Source: Magnetospirillum sp. ME-1
Lineage (GTDB): Bacteria; Pseudomonadota; Alphaproteobacteria; Rhodospirillales; Magnetospirillaceae
DNA length: 64,000 nucleotides
NCBI RefSeq assembly: GCF_002105535.1
Contig: NZ_CP015848.1
Location: forward strand, 3,142,926 to 3,206,925
Direction of reading: 5' to 3'
The position numbers and the translations under genes are program-made. Numbering within the stretch: the first letter of the stretch is position 1; every line of letters begins with the position of its first letter. Below the pieces are notes generated by a model. It did not search any database, was not told where the DNA came from, and worked only from the letters and a program-made list of their open reading frames with translations. Positions 63,938 to 64,000 of this stretch are shown here, in pieces.

Positions 63938-64000
63938 TCCGGCGTCAGTTGTTTGCCGCCTTGCTGGCGGTGCTCGTGGCCGCGCCCGCCCTGGCGCGGG
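63934..64000 (+). CDS. cpaC: Start of the CpaC/RcpA-type secretin (cut by window edge)
   Basis: Only the first 22 residues are visible: MIRRQLFAALLAVLVAAPAL, a clear signal peptide. The call relies on position, overlapping the cpaB stop, where cpaC normally lies in tad loci. The rest is outside the window. Confidence 0.6.
   Translation, partial: MIRRQLFAALLAVLVAAPALAR

Overview
The window is a dense, GC-rich stretch of an alphaproteobacterial chromosome. Gene content fits the Rhodospirillales, and Magnetospirillum/Paramagnetospirillum is my best guess: an atpI-B-E-F'-F cluster with no F1 genes, a DUF1476-type ATPase zeta subunit, a CcrM-type GANTC methylase next to rnhB and mutY, a phasin, and many oxygen- and c-di-GMP-related sensors. 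The genus is inferred from this repertoire and not from any search. No rRNA, tRNA, CRISPR array, intact insertion sequence, prophage or magnetosome gene was seen.

Layout. 0-6 kb: start of gshA (cut by the window edge), panD-queC-solute-binding protein, asparagine synthetase, TPR-methyltransferase. 6-7.2 kb: an Rrf2 regulator and a WrbA-like flavoprotein with similar upstream sequences. 7.2-15.7 kb: a hybrid histidine kinase, then trpB-trpA-accD-(MASE3 kinase)-folC on the minus strand. 16-24.5 kb: an EAL-CBS-GGDEF protein, a split Aer-like receptor (PAS protein plus MCP), gpsA, a lipoprotein, ihfB-lapA-pyrF-trpF, and a PAS-GGDEF cyclase. 24.6-29.8 kb: an EmrAB-like pump, ATPase zeta subunit, TerC and pirin. 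29.9-32.5 kb: the F0 operon. 32.7-34.3 kb: an overlapping pair of a diiron-type (ODP) metallo-beta-lactamase-fold protein and a diguanylate cyclase. 34.4-44.5 kb: smc, dsbA-like, dciA-like, mutY, ccrM, rnhB and a Kef-type antiporter. 44.5-50.2 kb: tetR, rlmN, argG and a large sensor kinase. 50.2-50.8 kb: a gene-free patch rich in inverted repeats. 50.8-57.1 kb: clpA/clpS, a phasin with internal repeats, and an MCP ending in a hemerythrin domain. 57.3-61.9 kb: a lipoprotein, a D,D-carboxypeptidase with SPOR domain, small enzymes and a Crp-family regulator. 62.1-64 kb: the start of a flp/tad pilus locus (pilin, cpaA, cpaB, start of cpaC).

Themes. Several genes look like parts of an oxygen/redox-to-behaviour network: ODP plus cyclase, hemerythrin-MCP, Aer-like PAS plus MCP, and Rrf2 plus WrbA. 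A second theme is cell-cycle control: the ccrM promoter region holds six GANTC sites in 76 bp next to a perfect DnaA box, and a second perfect DnaA box lies ahead of cpaA. Two families of short palindromic repeats (about 160-170 bp with terminal inverted repeats, and about 105 bp) sit at gene ends and inside the emrA-emrB pair. They also flank the two halves of what looks like a split trpF / trpBA-accD-folC cluster.
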